30,418 bases of DNA from Longimonas sp040409695 (GCF_040409695.1 NZ_JARWGJ010000129.1:1-30418); one strand, 5' to 3'; numbered from the stretch's first letter, positions 14,993 through 23,559 are shown. The notes: generated from the sequence alone by a model not told the origin. Program-made: numbers and translations.

Positions 14993-16075
14993 TTACGACG
15001 GACTGGAAGCTGGTTTTTCAGCAACGAACGGCGGTCTCTCTTCAGGACGTTTTTGTTCGGAGGCCGCCCGTGGATCCCATTCATACACCTCGATCTGATC
15101 CTTGACCACCTCCAGCGAATCAATGAGCAACGATCGCACCATCGTATTCAGCTCTTGTTCGTAATTGGATGAAAACGCGGCATCTGCCGATATCGATGTA
15201 ATCTCTGCGATGACACGGTCATTCTCTTCCGAGCCGATGTCGTCCATAATTCGGTTCAGAACATTGTATACGATATCGCTGATCGCCTCTTTCAGCAGGT
15301 GTGCGATTGTTGACCCTACGCCTGGGATCATACCGATGGTGCTAATTTCCCTGTTGTTGTTAACGGCCTGCGTAATAACCTCATCGATGTATTTCTGAAA
15401 CTCAGGGCGGTACGAGCTATAGGCGTCTGCGGTAGCAGCCTGTAAGCGGTGCGTCAGTGCATTCACCAGGTCGTCGCGGCGCGGACCGATAACCTCTTTC
15501 GTGATGCGGTCTACGACGACGTCGTTCGTCGACACCTCGTGCTGAATGCCTGATACGATGCGCACCACAACCCGGTCGGTGATCTCCTGCACGAACCGGT
15601 CGCGGTAGTATACGAACGCCTCATAGGGAGCCGTCTGCGTAAGGTCGATGAGCCCAAGGCGCTGCATCTTGCGAATCATAACGACCAGCCGCAGTACGCG
15701 AAGCGACCGGAACGTGCCTACAGGAATGCATCCGAGAACGTCGTACCAGTGAACCAGTGGGTAGAAGTACCAGCGGCGGTAGGTGCCACGATAGATCGCG
15801 AGCCCCCACCGCACCAGAATCTCCGCTACAAAAATGGCGACGAAGACAAGATCGTAGAAGAGAAAGTTCGGGTGGACTTCCGTTGCATAGAAGTCGTAAA
15901 AGGCTGGAACGGTCGCCTCCAGAAGCTCCTGAAAGTGGCGGTACGTAAACGTCCAGTCGAAGACGATAAACACAAGATTCGCCGCGATCAGCACGAGCAT
16001 GATCACGTCTACGACCAGCTCTCGGAACGTCCGTTTTCCGTTATCAGGATCTGCGGGTGCGGCAGCATCAGACAT
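14993..16075 (-). CDS. Voltage-sensor-like membrane protein without pore domain
   Basis: A 360-residue protein. Four hydrophobic segments resemble an ion-channel voltage sensor: S1 about 20-42, S2 about 71-95 with E85 and R89, S3 about 106-120 with D112 in HWYDVLGCIP, and S4 about 123-141 with R123, R126, R129, R135, K136 and R139. Such spaced positive charges are the hallmark of S4. No S5, pore loop or selectivity filter follows. Instead there are about 200 mostly helical, charged residues, with a GMIPGVGST segment near 248-256, and a Pro/Glu-rich tail. It could be a voltage-sensing regulator, a proton pathway of Hv1 type, or a degenerate ion-transport-family protein. The ATG at 16075 is preceded by CTTTG 3 bases upstream. 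It lies 99 bases before the HemW-like gene on the same strand. Confidence 0.65.
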   Translation of the reverse strand: MSDAAAPADPDNGKRTFRELVVDVIMLVLIAANLVFIVFDWTFTYRHFQELLEATVPAFYDFYATEVHPNFLFYDLVFVAIFVAEILVRWGLAIYRGTYRRWYFYPLVHWYDVLGCIPVGTFRSLRVLRLVVMIRKMQRLGLIDLTQTAPYEAFVYYRDRFVQEITDRVVVRIVSGIQHEVSTNDVVVDRITKEVIGPRRDDLVNALTHRLQAATADAYSSYRPEFQKYIDEVITQAVNNNREISTIGMIPGVGSTIAHLLKEAISDIVYNVLNRIMDDIGSEENDRVIAEITSISADAAFSSNYEQELNTMVRSLLIDSLEVVKDQIEVYEWDPRAASEQKRPEERPPFVAEKPASSPS

Positions 16076-16216
16076 GGGCAAAGCCAGGTGGTAGCAAGGG
16101 CGTGCGTATCCCGCAGAACCTAATTTTTCTGTGCGGGGCGTTCATGAGATACAATACAGCCGCCCTATATGCAATCTCACTCTTTGCCATGCCCCTTCGC
16201 CCCACGATCTGCCTGC

Positions 16217-17110
16217 TTACCAGGCCATCAGCTTCATGCAAAACACGGAGCCACCTGCTTTCAGAAACTCGCCCGTGTCGAGGGGCACGGGAGTAAACCC
16301 GGCGTCGCGCAGGCGCGCCTCTGTGACGGTGCAGCCCTCCTGGATGAGCACGTGTTCGGCGTCGGGGCAGTGTGCGTTGCATGCAAAGAGCGATCGCGCC
16401 TCATCTTCAGGAGCTTCAACCAGCGCATCAAACCCCGCATTTAACAGCGCGAGTCCGTCTTCGTCGAATGCGCCCGGGTAGTAGAGCGCGGTGTCGGCAT
16501 CCAGCACGCTGAGGCAGGTATCGAGGTGGTAGAAGTCGGGGTCGTCGAGGTGAAGTGCGTAGATGGGTACGTTGAGCAGGCCCTGAATAGCCTCGTAGAC
16601 ATCAAGGTCGGTGCGGAAGCCGTATCCGCCCCAGAGCGCCGCATGGCCGGGATGCCAGATGGCATCGCCCATCCCCTCGAAGGAGCCCTGCACGTCGTCG
16701 GGCAGGGTATGCACCGCGTACCCCTGCTTCTCGAAGAAGTCCCGATAATGCGGGACCTCGTCGCGGCGCTCCGGGGCATGCATGCGGCTAAGCACGACCC
16801 CGGTTTCGTGGGTTTCGGGATCGCGATACGGAAGCGTCTGGTTGGCACAGAACACCATGTCGGGCAGATCTGGTACGCCGTCTACGACGTGCACATCGCA
16901 GTCGAGCGCCGTATATGCGGCTCGTAGCGCTTTCCACTGCTGCCAAGCCACCTCGGTGTCGACCGCACCCACATTGTCGGCCATGTGCGGATTGATGACG
17001 TATGTAACGTCAAAGTGTGCAGGCGTTGTGAGCACCGCTTTCTGAGGACGCGACAGGGCTGGCGTGCGGGTAGGGTGCGGAAGCGCTTCGCTGGGCGTGG
17101 TGTAAACCAT
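16217..17110 (-). CDS. Amidinotransferase/dimethylarginine-dimethylaminohydrolase-fold enzyme
   Basis: A 297-residue pentein-fold enzyme of the guanidino-group-modifying superfamily, which hydrolyses or transfers amidino groups of arginine-like substrates through a covalent cysteine. Key sites are visible: DMVFCAN (84-90), FEGMGDAIW (about 144-152) with the acidic residues, catalytic histidine H195 in HLDTCL, and nucleophile C291 in GGSVFCM close to the C terminus. DDAH, citrulline-forming hydrolases and related arginine-modifying enzymes share this pattern, so the substrate stays open. The ATG at 17110 fits the length. It is 12 bases downstream of a lipoprotein gene, so the two are probably cotranscribed. 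Confidence 0.85.
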   Translation of the reverse strand: MVYTTPSEALPHPTRTPALSRPQKAVLTTPAHFDVTYVINPHMADNVGAVDTEVAWQQWKALRAAYTALDCDVHVVDGVPDLPDMVFCANQTLPYRDPETHETGVVLSRMHAPERRDEVPHYRDFFEKQGYAVHTLPDDVQGSFEGMGDAIWHPGHAALWGGYGFRTDLDVYEAIQGLLNVPIYALHLDDPDFYHLDTCLSVLDADTALYYPGAFDEDGLALLNAGFDALVEAPEDEARSLFACNAHCPDAEHVLIQEGCTVTEARLRDAGFTPVPLDTGEFLKAGGSVFCMKLMAW

Positions 17111-17122
17111 GAAAGACGTCTT

Positions 17123-18196
17123 CTATCGTGAGGAAAGCATCATTTCGGCCAGGGCGCGCTGGGTGGTACTTATGTCGATGTGGACAAATCGTCCCTGGTC
17201 GTTGATAGCTATATCCTCAAGGATCGCTCGCTGATCCGCTGACAGCCCCTCGTAGGACTGCGCGCCCGAGGCGACCCCCTGCAGCAGGCGGCGCACGTCG
17301 CGTGCGTTGTCATCGGCGACGAGCGTTATGCGCGATTGCACTGTTTCTTCGCCAAGCGTAACGCCCATGCCTGCCTGACGCGTTACTGTTGCAACGCGAG
17401 CCAGACGGCGCTGCCACTCCTGCGCACTGTTCTGCTCCTGCACGGTTTCGAGAGCATTGTCCATTTCTTCGGGCAGGGTAAGCAGCACCGACCAGGCCGA
17501 TCCAGACTGCGAGGCATACCCGATGAGCTCGCGGTCGTCGATAGACGGCACGAACCCAGGTGCGTCTCCCTCTATGCGTTCAAGGAGCGCCTCAATATCG
17601 CGGGCGTCGCCAACAGCGATTCGGTGGCTATCGAGCAGGGCCAGGTGACGATCGGAGGCGCTGTCTTCGCCGTTGCGTGGCGCGAAAGCAAACATGGGAA
17701 TATCGTGCACTTCGTCAAGCGGCACGATCAGATCGCCGGCTTCGCGGAGCGAGGACGCAAGACGCTCGCGCGTGAAGTCGGCGCGCAGCACGAGCAGAGG
17801 CGCCTGCAGCATGCCTTCGTTGCCAACCGGAGCTGCGCCTACGTACGCGGCGTGCAGATCGGTATCCGGGTTGAAGCCGGATGCTTCAATGAAGGCGTTG
17901 AGGTCGTTGCGCTGCTCACGGGTGAGCGGGTCAAAGACTACGTCGCTGTCGAGCAGTGTGAGCCGAATACCGCGCTCGCCAAAAAACGAGATTCCTGCTT
18001 CGTCCTTGAGGTGCTGCAGGTTGACCATGGAGAGGCTCTGCGTACCCTCGGGGAAGACCGAAATGGCGTTGAGCGTATCATCAGCTACGGGCGGCGGGTC
18101 GGGCTGGCACCCTGTGAGCGTAAGGAGAGCGATCGCGAACGCCGCAATGGGAGTCCAGAGAGATCGGCGCTGGAGTGAAGCAAGCGAGCATGCCAT
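17123..18196 (-). CDS. Predicted lipoprotein of unknown function
   Basis: A 357-residue protein with a clear lipoprotein signal: SLQRRSLW, then a hydrophobic run to the lipobox LTLTGC with cysteine 30, then QPDPPP. I used the ATG at 18196; the ATG at 18214 is also possible, and the open frame from 18319 has no signal-like start. After the signal there is a pattern of alternating strand and acidic segments, e.g. ISVFPEGTQSLSMVNLQHLKDE, FNPDTDLHAAYVG and LLVLRADFTRERLASSLREAG. This could be a two-repeat substrate-binding or inhibitor-like fold, but I do not recognise a family. The short gap to the amidinohydrolase-fold gene suggests an operon. Confidence 0.75.
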   Translation of the reverse strand: MACSLASLQRRSLWTPIAAFAIALLTLTGCQPDPPPVADDTLNAISVFPEGTQSLSMVNLQHLKDEAGISFFGERGIRLTLLDSDVVFDPLTREQRNDLNAFIEASGFNPDTDLHAAYVGAAPVGNEGMLQAPLLVLRADFTRERLASSLREAGDLIVPLDEVHDIPMFAFAPRNGEDSASDRHLALLDSHRIAVGDARDIEALLERIEGDAPGFVPSIDDRELIGYASQSGSAWSVLLTLPEEMDNALETVQEQNSAQEWQRRLARVATVTRQAGMGVTLGEETVQSRITLVADDNARDVRRLLQGVASGAQSYEGLSADQRAILEDIAINDQGRFVHIDISTTQRALAEMMLSSR

Positions 18197-18417
18197 ATCG
18201 AAATGGGGATGCATGTATGTGCAGTGTAGAACGCAGCGCCTACAAGACGCAGACTGGCGAGGGGTTGTTACAGAACCGGAGCTGCCTGGGTTGTGCTGCA
18301 GAGGCAGCCCCGTTCGCATCCCTCTTGCCTTACCTGCCCATAAGTACTACGAACGCTGTACTGCGAACGATTATGCAGACCGTGCGGGTCGGCTTTTCTG
18401 TGCCGGTATGGTAGTCG

Positions 18418-19248
18418 TTAAAAGTCGCGCCGGTTGAAGATCCAGAGCGCGAGCCCGTAGGCTACGGCCCCAAAAGCCACCGCCGAAAACAGCGGGTACC
18501 AGTCTGTCGCAGATTCGGCCCGGGCTAAACGGGCAGCCAGGCCCGACACCTCGGCGAAGTTGGGCATGATGTGGTAGAGCGCGACAAATGCGGTTGAGCC
18601 GACCATGCCGAGCGTATCGAGAATCGCGTCGGAGGCTGCTAAGACAATCGATGCAAAGATGAGTCCGTAGCTCACGATAAGCGCGAGAGCGGTGCTCTCG
18701 GTCCACACGCCCATGAGCGCGACCACGCCGTACATAACGCCGAACATGAGCACGACGAGTCCGATGCTGAGCAGAAAAGGCAGGTGCCATACGCCGGTTT
18801 TGATGGAGAGGATGAGCCAGACTCCGCCCATGAGGTAGAGCGCGAGGACGGAGACGGCGACCCAGACGCCGGCGATGTGGCTGAGCAGGAGTGGGGTGCG
18901 CCCTATGGGCTTGGAGAGCAGCAGGTCGATGTGGCCGCGTTCGAGGAGCGAGACGGAGAGCGGTGCGGTGGCAAAGAGGGCAAGCAGAATGCCGATCCAG
19001 TACGTAGCGCCTGCCACGGCCGACTCGATGCCAAAGACCAGCTGTTCGAGCGAGAGGCCCTCGACAGGCCCATCGGGCGTTTGCCCGAAGAGGCGGAGTC
19101 CGGCAAGGGAGCCGTCGACCACGTCGAGGTTGAGCGCGAAGGCCACCATCATCAGAATGAGCGAACTGATGATAAACAGGCCCAGCACAATCTTTTTGGT
19201 CCAGAGCTCGCGAAACGTAAGGTAGATAAGTCCGAGCGTAGGCTGCAT
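18418..19248 (-). CDS. ABC-2 type exporter permease
   Basis: A 276-residue inner-membrane permease with about six hydrophobic segments. The soluble N-terminal run LGLIYLTFRELWTKKIVLGLFIISSLIL and the SLLERGHIDLLLSKPIGRTPLLLSHIAGVW stretch are typical of ABC-2/NosY-type permeases, where ERGHIDLLLSKPI is the usual coupling region before a membrane pair. The frame continues to a TTG at 19272, but the ATG at 19248 better fits family starts. It lies 47 bases after the ATPase gene with which it would form a two-gene exporter. The cargo is unknown; NosF/NosY-like and GldA-like systems are the closest patterns I recall. Confidence 0.87.
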   Translation of the reverse strand: MQPTLGLIYLTFRELWTKKIVLGLFIISSLILMMVAFALNLDVVDGSLAGLRLFGQTPDGPVEGLSLEQLVFGIESAVAGATYWIGILLALFATAPLSVSLLERGHIDLLLSKPIGRTPLLLSHIAGVWVAVSVLALYLMGGVWLILSIKTGVWHLPFLLSIGLVVLMFGVMYGVVALMGVWTESTALALIVSYGLIFASIVLAASDAILDTLGMVGSTAFVALYHIMPNFAEVSGLAARLARAESATDWYPLFSAVAFGAVAYGLALWIFNRRDF

Positions 19249-19295
19249 GTAGCGGTAAGGGGGGTTGGGCAAGAGCGATGTGCGGCAAGGCGGCC

Positions 19296-20240
19296 TCAGG
19301 CCGACGGGGGCGACACCACGTCGATGAAGTAGTCTTCCAGGGAGCGCCGCACGGGCTCGACGGCTTCGAGCTCCACGTTATGACTGCGTAGCGTGTCGAG
19401 CAGTGCGTTCAGGTCGGTGCGGGTTTCGGCGGCTACGCGCCACTGCTCCAGTTCAGGCGCAGGCGCCTCGTCAACCCGCATCATCTGGCTGGCGGCTGCG
19501 CCGGGCAGGCTGTCGGGAAGCGGGGTGCAGGTAATCCGGTATTCGCGCTCGACGCTTGTGAGCTGGCCAATCCCTCCCTGTCGTACCAGTTCGCCCTCGT
19601 TCATGATGGCAACTTCGCCACATACTTTTTCGACCTCAGAGAGCAGGTGTGAGTTGATGAAGATGGTCGTGCCTTCATCGCGCAGCCATACGAGCAGGTC
19701 GCGGATGTCGCGTCGGCCCACCGGATCTACTCCATCGGTAGGCTCGTCGAGAAACAGAAGGTCGGGATTGTTGAGCAGGGCCTGTGCGATGCCGACCCGC
19801 TGAAGCATTCCTTTTGAGAAGGTGTTGATCTTGCGATCGGCCTGAGCAGAGAGGCCCACTTTTTCGAGCAGTTCGGGGATGCGTGTCGCACGCTCTGCAG
19901 TGGACACCCGCCCCATCCGCCCGTACAGATCGAGCATCTGTGTAGCGGTGAGGAGTCCGGGGAAGGTGTGTTTCTCGGGCAGGTAGCCCACACGTGTTCG
20001 CGCTTCGGCCCGCGTAGCGGGTACGTCGAAGAGGTGCGCATCGCCTGCTGTAGGGTGTACAATGCCAAGAAGGATCTTGACGAGGGTTGTTTTGCCTGCA
20101 CCGTTGGGCCCCAGCAGTCCAAATACATGGCCGCGCCCTACCGTAAGGTCAATGCCTCGGAGCGCCTCGACGGTCTTGTTGCGAAAGAGTCCACTGCGGT
20201 AGGTTTTGCAGAGTCCGTCAACAGCAATAGCAGCAGACAT
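19296..20240 (-). CDS. ABC transporter ATP-binding protein (ABC-2 exporter)
   Basis: A 314-residue ATPase that powers the adjacent permease. Walker A is GPNGAGKTT (44-52), the ABC signature reads FSKGMLQRVGIAQALL, and Walker B is DLLFLDEPTDGVDP, followed by the switch region FINSHLLSEVEKVC. A C-terminal extension of about 80 residues after the nucleotide domain is common in ABC-2 exporter ATPases. The ATG at 20240 is preferred to the TTG at 20249. It begins the exporter pair and is separated from pgk by 188 bases that carry hairpins. Confidence 0.93.
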   Translation of the reverse strand: MSAAIAVDGLCKTYRSGLFRNKTVEALRGIDLTVGRGHVFGLLGPNGAGKTTLVKILLGIVHPTAGDAHLFDVPATRAEARTRVGYLPEKHTFPGLLTATQMLDLYGRMGRVSTAERATRIPELLEKVGLSAQADRKINTFSKGMLQRVGIAQALLNNPDLLFLDEPTDGVDPVGRRDIRDLLVWLRDEGTTIFINSHLLSEVEKVCGEVAIMNEGELVRQGGIGQLTSVEREYRITCTPLPDSLPGAAASQMMRVDEAPAPELEQWRVAAETRTDLNALLDTLRSHNVELEAVEPVRRSLEDYFIDVVSPPSA

Positions 20241-20372
20241 AGCAGTCAAAAGCGAGCGTGTAAGAATAGAGCGAGTGCATCAGGAAGGTTCTGCGGAGTT
20301 TGCGGCGCCCCAAAACGTTCTCTGCCACACAAGACGAATGTAGGAGAGGCATTGTTACGCACCGCGTTGCGT

Positions 20373-20415
20373 GTAGCACCAGCTACAGTGTCCTCTCAGC
20401 CTATGTGTGGTGCTA
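20373..20415 (-). terminator. Overlapping hairpins downstream of pgk
   Basis: Two mutually exclusive stems share bases: GTAGC/GCTAC (20373-20377 with 20382-20386), and TAGCACCA/TGGTGCTA (20374-20381 with 20408-20415). They lie 14-56 bases after the pgk stop. They may end or stabilise the pgk transcript. No T-run is seen, so the call is tentative. Confidence 0.35.
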
Positions 20416-20428
20416 GCTTTCAACGTGG

Positions 20429-21634
20429 CTATACGTCGGCGTCGGTGAGCGCTTCGAGCCCTGGGAGCGGCTCGCCTTCAAGCAGTTGCAACATGGCTCC
20501 GCCGCCGGTAGACACATGGCTGATGCGATCGGTTTTGCCGGCTACGTTCAGTGCCGATACGGAATCGCCCCCGCCAACGACGGAAAAGGCGCCGTTATCG
20601 GTAGCTTCGGCAACGGCTTCGGCAATTGCGATCGTGCCCTGTGCGAACGCCTCTGTTTCGAAGACCCCCATGGGACCGTTCCAGATGATGGTTTTGGCTT
20701 CACCGATATAGTCGGTATACGCCTTTACGGTAGCCGGGCCAATGTCGAGGCCCATTTTTTCGTCAGGGATGCCGCCCTCGGAGACCCCCGCGGGCGCTTC
20801 GTCCTCGATCGAGTTGGCATAGACATGATCTTGTGGCAGGTGCAACACATCGCCGGCCTCATCGGCGAGGGATTCAGCTTGCTCCAGCCGGTCTTCCTCG
20901 ACCAGCGAGTTCCCGACCTCTTCGCCCTGTGCTTTCAGGAAGGTGTACGTCATGGCTCCGCCTACGAGCAGGTGCGCTGCATTTTGAGATAGACGCCGCA
21001 CGGTGCCCATTTTGTCGGACACTTTAGCTCCACCAAGAATCGCGACCATGGGCGGCTCTGGTTCGTCGCGCACCTTGGTGAGCACCTCGACCTCTTTTTC
21101 CATGAGGCGTCCCATAACAGCAGGCTGCACACGCTCGGCCACGCCTGCTGTGGAGGCATGGGCGCGGTGTGCGGCCCCAAAGGCATCGTTTACGTAGATG
21201 TCGGCGAGGGCAGCGAGTCCATCGGCAAAGTCATCGCTATTGGCTTTTTCCCCTGGATCGAAGCGTGTATTTTCAAGAAGAATAACGCATCCATTCCCCA
21301 TGCCGTCGATTGCTTCCTGCACGGCATCGCCAATGGTGTTGCTGGAGAAGCGAACACGCTCTTCCAGCAGCGTGTCGAGATGATCGGCGACCGCTGCAAG
21401 GCTCAGGTCCGGGTCGGGAGCCCCGTTGGGGCGCCCCAGGTGGCTAATGAGAATTGCCTTTCCACCTTTGTCGAGCACGTGTCGTATGGTAGGCAGTGCA
21501 GCCCGAATCCGTGTATCGTCGGCGACGGTAGGGCGGTTGTCATCTTCGCTGTGCTTAAGCGGCACGTTGAAGTCGACCCGGATGAGTACGCGCTTGCCTT
21601 TTACATTTACCGCGTCGAGGGTGAGTTTTTTCAT
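20429..21634 (-). CDS. pgk: Phosphoglycerate kinase
   Basis: The enzyme moves phosphate from 1,3-bisphosphoglycerate to ADP, yielding ATP and 3-phosphoglycerate in glycolysis. At 401 residues it has the standard length. Visible landmarks are RVLIRVDFNVPL near the start, LISHLGRPNGAPDP, LLENTRFDPGEKANSDDFADGLA, VNDAFGAAHRAHAST, ILGGAKVSDKM and the C-terminal IIWNGPMGVFE and SVVGGGDSVSALN with VSTGGGAML. The sequence is acidic, consistent with salt adaptation. It lies downstream of gap on the same strand, the usual glycolytic pairing, though a terminator-like hairpin lies between the two. Confidence 0.98.
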   Translation of the reverse strand: MKKLTLDAVNVKGKRVLIRVDFNVPLKHSEDDNRPTVADDTRIRAALPTIRHVLDKGGKAILISHLGRPNGAPDPDLSLAAVADHLDTLLEERVRFSSNTIGDAVQEAIDGMGNGCVILLENTRFDPGEKANSDDFADGLAALADIYVNDAFGAAHRAHASTAGVAERVQPAVMGRLMEKEVEVLTKVRDEPEPPMVAILGGAKVSDKMGTVRRLSQNAAHLLVGGAMTYTFLKAQGEEVGNSLVEEDRLEQAESLADEAGDVLHLPQDHVYANSIEDEAPAGVSEGGIPDEKMGLDIGPATVKAYTDYIGEAKTIIWNGPMGVFETEAFAQGTIAIAEAVAEATDNGAFSVVGGGDSVSALNVAGKTDRISHVSTGGGAMLQLLEGEPLPGLEALTDADV

Positions 21635-21671
21635 GGCAGGCTGTGTAGAGCATCTATTTGAGGAGATAAAA

Positions 21672-21713
21672 CGCAGGACCGGAACGAGAGGACATCTCCC
21701 ATTCCGGTCTGCG
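21672..21713 (-). terminator. Intrinsic terminator or attenuator between gap and pgk
   Basis: Reading leftward, CGCAG-ACCGGAA pairs with TTCCGGT-CCTGCG (12 bp, one bulged G), and an inner GAGA/TCTC stem lies in the loop. The right arm is followed on the leftward strand by TTTTAT. This is the form of a Rho-independent terminator after gap. Because pgk lies immediately downstream on the same strand, it could lower rather than abolish pgk readthrough. Confidence 0.75.
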
Positions 21714-21733
21714 GCGACTGTGTCTTTACACGT

Positions 21734-22741
21734 TTAGGACATCGACGAAATTTTCTGAGCCAGGTCAACGACGCGGCTGGCATAGCCCCATTCGTTGTCG
21801 TACCAGCCCGTAACCTTGATCATCTCGCCCGTTACCATGGTCGACGGTGCGTCGTAGATGCAGGAGTGCGGGTTGTGGATGATATCGGCCGAAACGATCG
21901 GAGCTTCGTTGTACTCAAGGACCCCCTTCATGGCCCCTTCGGCAGCGGCCTTAAAAGCAGCGTCTACGGCTTCAACGGAGGCCTCTTTCTCGACGTGTAC
22001 CGTCAGGTCGGTGATCGATCCGTTTGGGATGGGCACGCGCATGGCCATGCCGTCGAGCTTACCATCAAGCTCGGGCAGCACCAGTCCGACCGCTTTTGCT
22101 GCGCCGGTCGAGGTTGGGATGATGGAGGCAGCAGCGGTGCGTGCACGGCGAAGGTCGCTGTGCGGACCGTCTACGATATTCTGCGATGACGTGTAAGCAT
22201 GGATGGTCGTCATGAGACCATGCTTGAGCCCGAAGGCCTCGTCGAGCACCTTCGCGAGCGGCGCCAGGCAGTTTGTTGTGCAGCTGGCGTTAGATACGAT
22301 CTTCTCGTCGCCTGTCAGGATCTCATCGTTCACCCCGAGCACGACTGTGGCGTCGACCTCGCTTTTGGCCGGCGCACTAATCACGACCTGCTTGGCCCCG
22401 GCTTCGAGGTGTTTGCCTGCGGCTTCGCGTGTGCGGAAGAGTCCCGTCGACTCCACCACGATGTCGCATCCCACATCGCCCCACGGGAGGTTGGCGGGGT
22501 CTTTTTCGTTGAAGACGGGAAACGTGATGTCACCTACGGTAATGGAATCGTCGGTGTGCGAGACCTCCGTATCCAACGTGCCGTGTACCGAGTCATACTT
22601 GAGCAGATGAGCCAGCGTGGCAGCGGGCGTAAGATCGTTAATACCGGCAATCTCAAAGTCGGTATCGCCACGCTCAATGATGGAGCGTAGTACCAGGCGG
22701 CCGATGCGGCCGAATCCATTGATACCAAGTGTAGTAGCCAT
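21734..22741 (-). CDS. gap: Glyceraldehyde-3-phosphate dehydrogenase, type I
   Basis: It oxidises glyceraldehyde-3-phosphate with NAD and phosphate to 1,3-bisphosphoglycerate. The 335-residue product has the Rossmann start GINGFGRIGRLVLRS, the active site SNASCTTNC with nucleophile C154, and histidine H181 in TTIHAYT. The stretch GINDLTP (N35, D36) is the usual NAD-preferring pattern rather than the NADP type. The C-terminal WYDNEWGYASRVVDLA is intact. The usual YTNDQ is YTSSQ here, a small deviation. The ATG at 22741 is the family start. CTTTG lies about 37 bases upstream on the coding strand. Confidence 0.98.
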   Translation of the reverse strand: MATTLGINGFGRIGRLVLRSIIERGDTDFEIAGINDLTPAATLAHLLKYDSVHGTLDTEVSHTDDSITVGDITFPVFNEKDPANLPWGDVGCDIVVESTGLFRTREAAGKHLEAGAKQVVISAPAKSEVDATVVLGVNDEILTGDEKIVSNASCTTNCLAPLAKVLDEAFGLKHGLMTTIHAYTSSQNIVDGPHSDLRRARTAAASIIPTSTGAAKAVGLVLPELDGKLDGMAMRVPIPNGSITDLTVHVEKEASVEAVDAAFKAAAEGAMKGVLEYNEAPIVSADIIHNPHSCIYDAPSTMVTGEMIKVTGWYDNEWGYASRVVDLAQKISSMS

Positions 22742-23559
22742 GGGTGAAATGGTCTTGAGTGAGAAATCATCGAATACAAAGACGCCGCGGGCCGGTCTGG
22801 TCGTTGCTATTCAACCGTCCCGCCGGCTTCTCATGACAGATGCAGCGTGGAGATACGCCGTGTTAGCGCTTTGCTACGCATACTCCTGCGAGTGGCGAAG
22901 GCCTCAACCTGGGTCTGCGCGTCAGCATAACGGCAGATCCACATCGTGGCAGGCTCGCCCATTGTTTACGTCTCTCGTTTATGCACAGGTGCAGTGCATC
23001 CGTCACAACATGCACCCGCACCGGTACGCAATGTTCAGCATCCCTTCCCCGTTGCGGACCGTTGCCCTCCTTTTCATTTTCTATACCAATAAACACTGGT
23101 TAAATAGCGTATTGGCGGACAAACAACATATCCAAATGTTGTTTGATGGTGAATGCAGGGATACGCTGCTGTATTTCTTTGTCATGGTCTAAGGTGCAAA
23201 TTATTCAGGAGGGGTGCAACTGTTTTATGGATTTGTGGCGCGCGTCCCCCATCCCCCCTCCCTTGCATCATGACACGCACTCCCTCTTGATCTCCTTTTC
23301 GATTCCATTTTGATTCTGGGTAAATGCTTCTTGGCTGCTACCTAAGGCAGCGCCAGTCGGGTCTTGCGAGAAGCTCTATGAACGGATGATCGTACGCTCG
23401 GGGCAAATCGTATAGGCCGGGCAGTGGCTGCCTTCCGCAACTTCATCCGCTCAGAAACATTCTTTCGTGCTATGTCTTGCTTATGGGGTACCCATCACGT
23501 TATATCTCGCGTGCTGTACGCGAGCCTGAGTCTCCTTTTTGTCGAACTGTTTTTACCGT
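22742..23559. other. 818-base gene-free region between divergent gap and TPR genes
   Basis: This is the longest gap in the window. A rightward open frame (22617-23192) crosses it, but it overlaps gap and has no recognisable motif, so it is probably not a gene. From about 23060 to 23260 the DNA becomes AT-rich compared with its surroundings. That part has a 10-bp inverted repeat, a second weaker one (CCAATA 23086-23091 with TATTGG 23110-23115), and GGTGCAA twice about 20 bases apart near 23190-23220. Promoters for the two flanking genes must lie here. An unrecognised small RNA is possible. Confidence 0.45.
23120..23145. promoter_or_regulatory. Strong inverted repeat CAAACAACAT/ATGTTGTTTG
   Basis: Perfect 10-bp arms with a 6-base spacer lie in the AT-rich part of the long gap, 379 bases upstream of gap and 415 upstream of the TPR gene. 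This size and spacing are typical of a dimeric regulator site. It could also fold in RNA. No T-run follows directly. Confidence 0.5.

Noticed and set aside
18371..19288. 305-residue leftward open frame in another frame
   Set aside because: It overlaps the ABC permease gene and is Arg/His-rich, as expected of a shadow.
22617..23192. 191-residue rightward open frame across the long gap
   Set aside because: It begins inside gap on the other strand and shows no family pattern or sensible start; the GC drop in its second half also argues against a gene.
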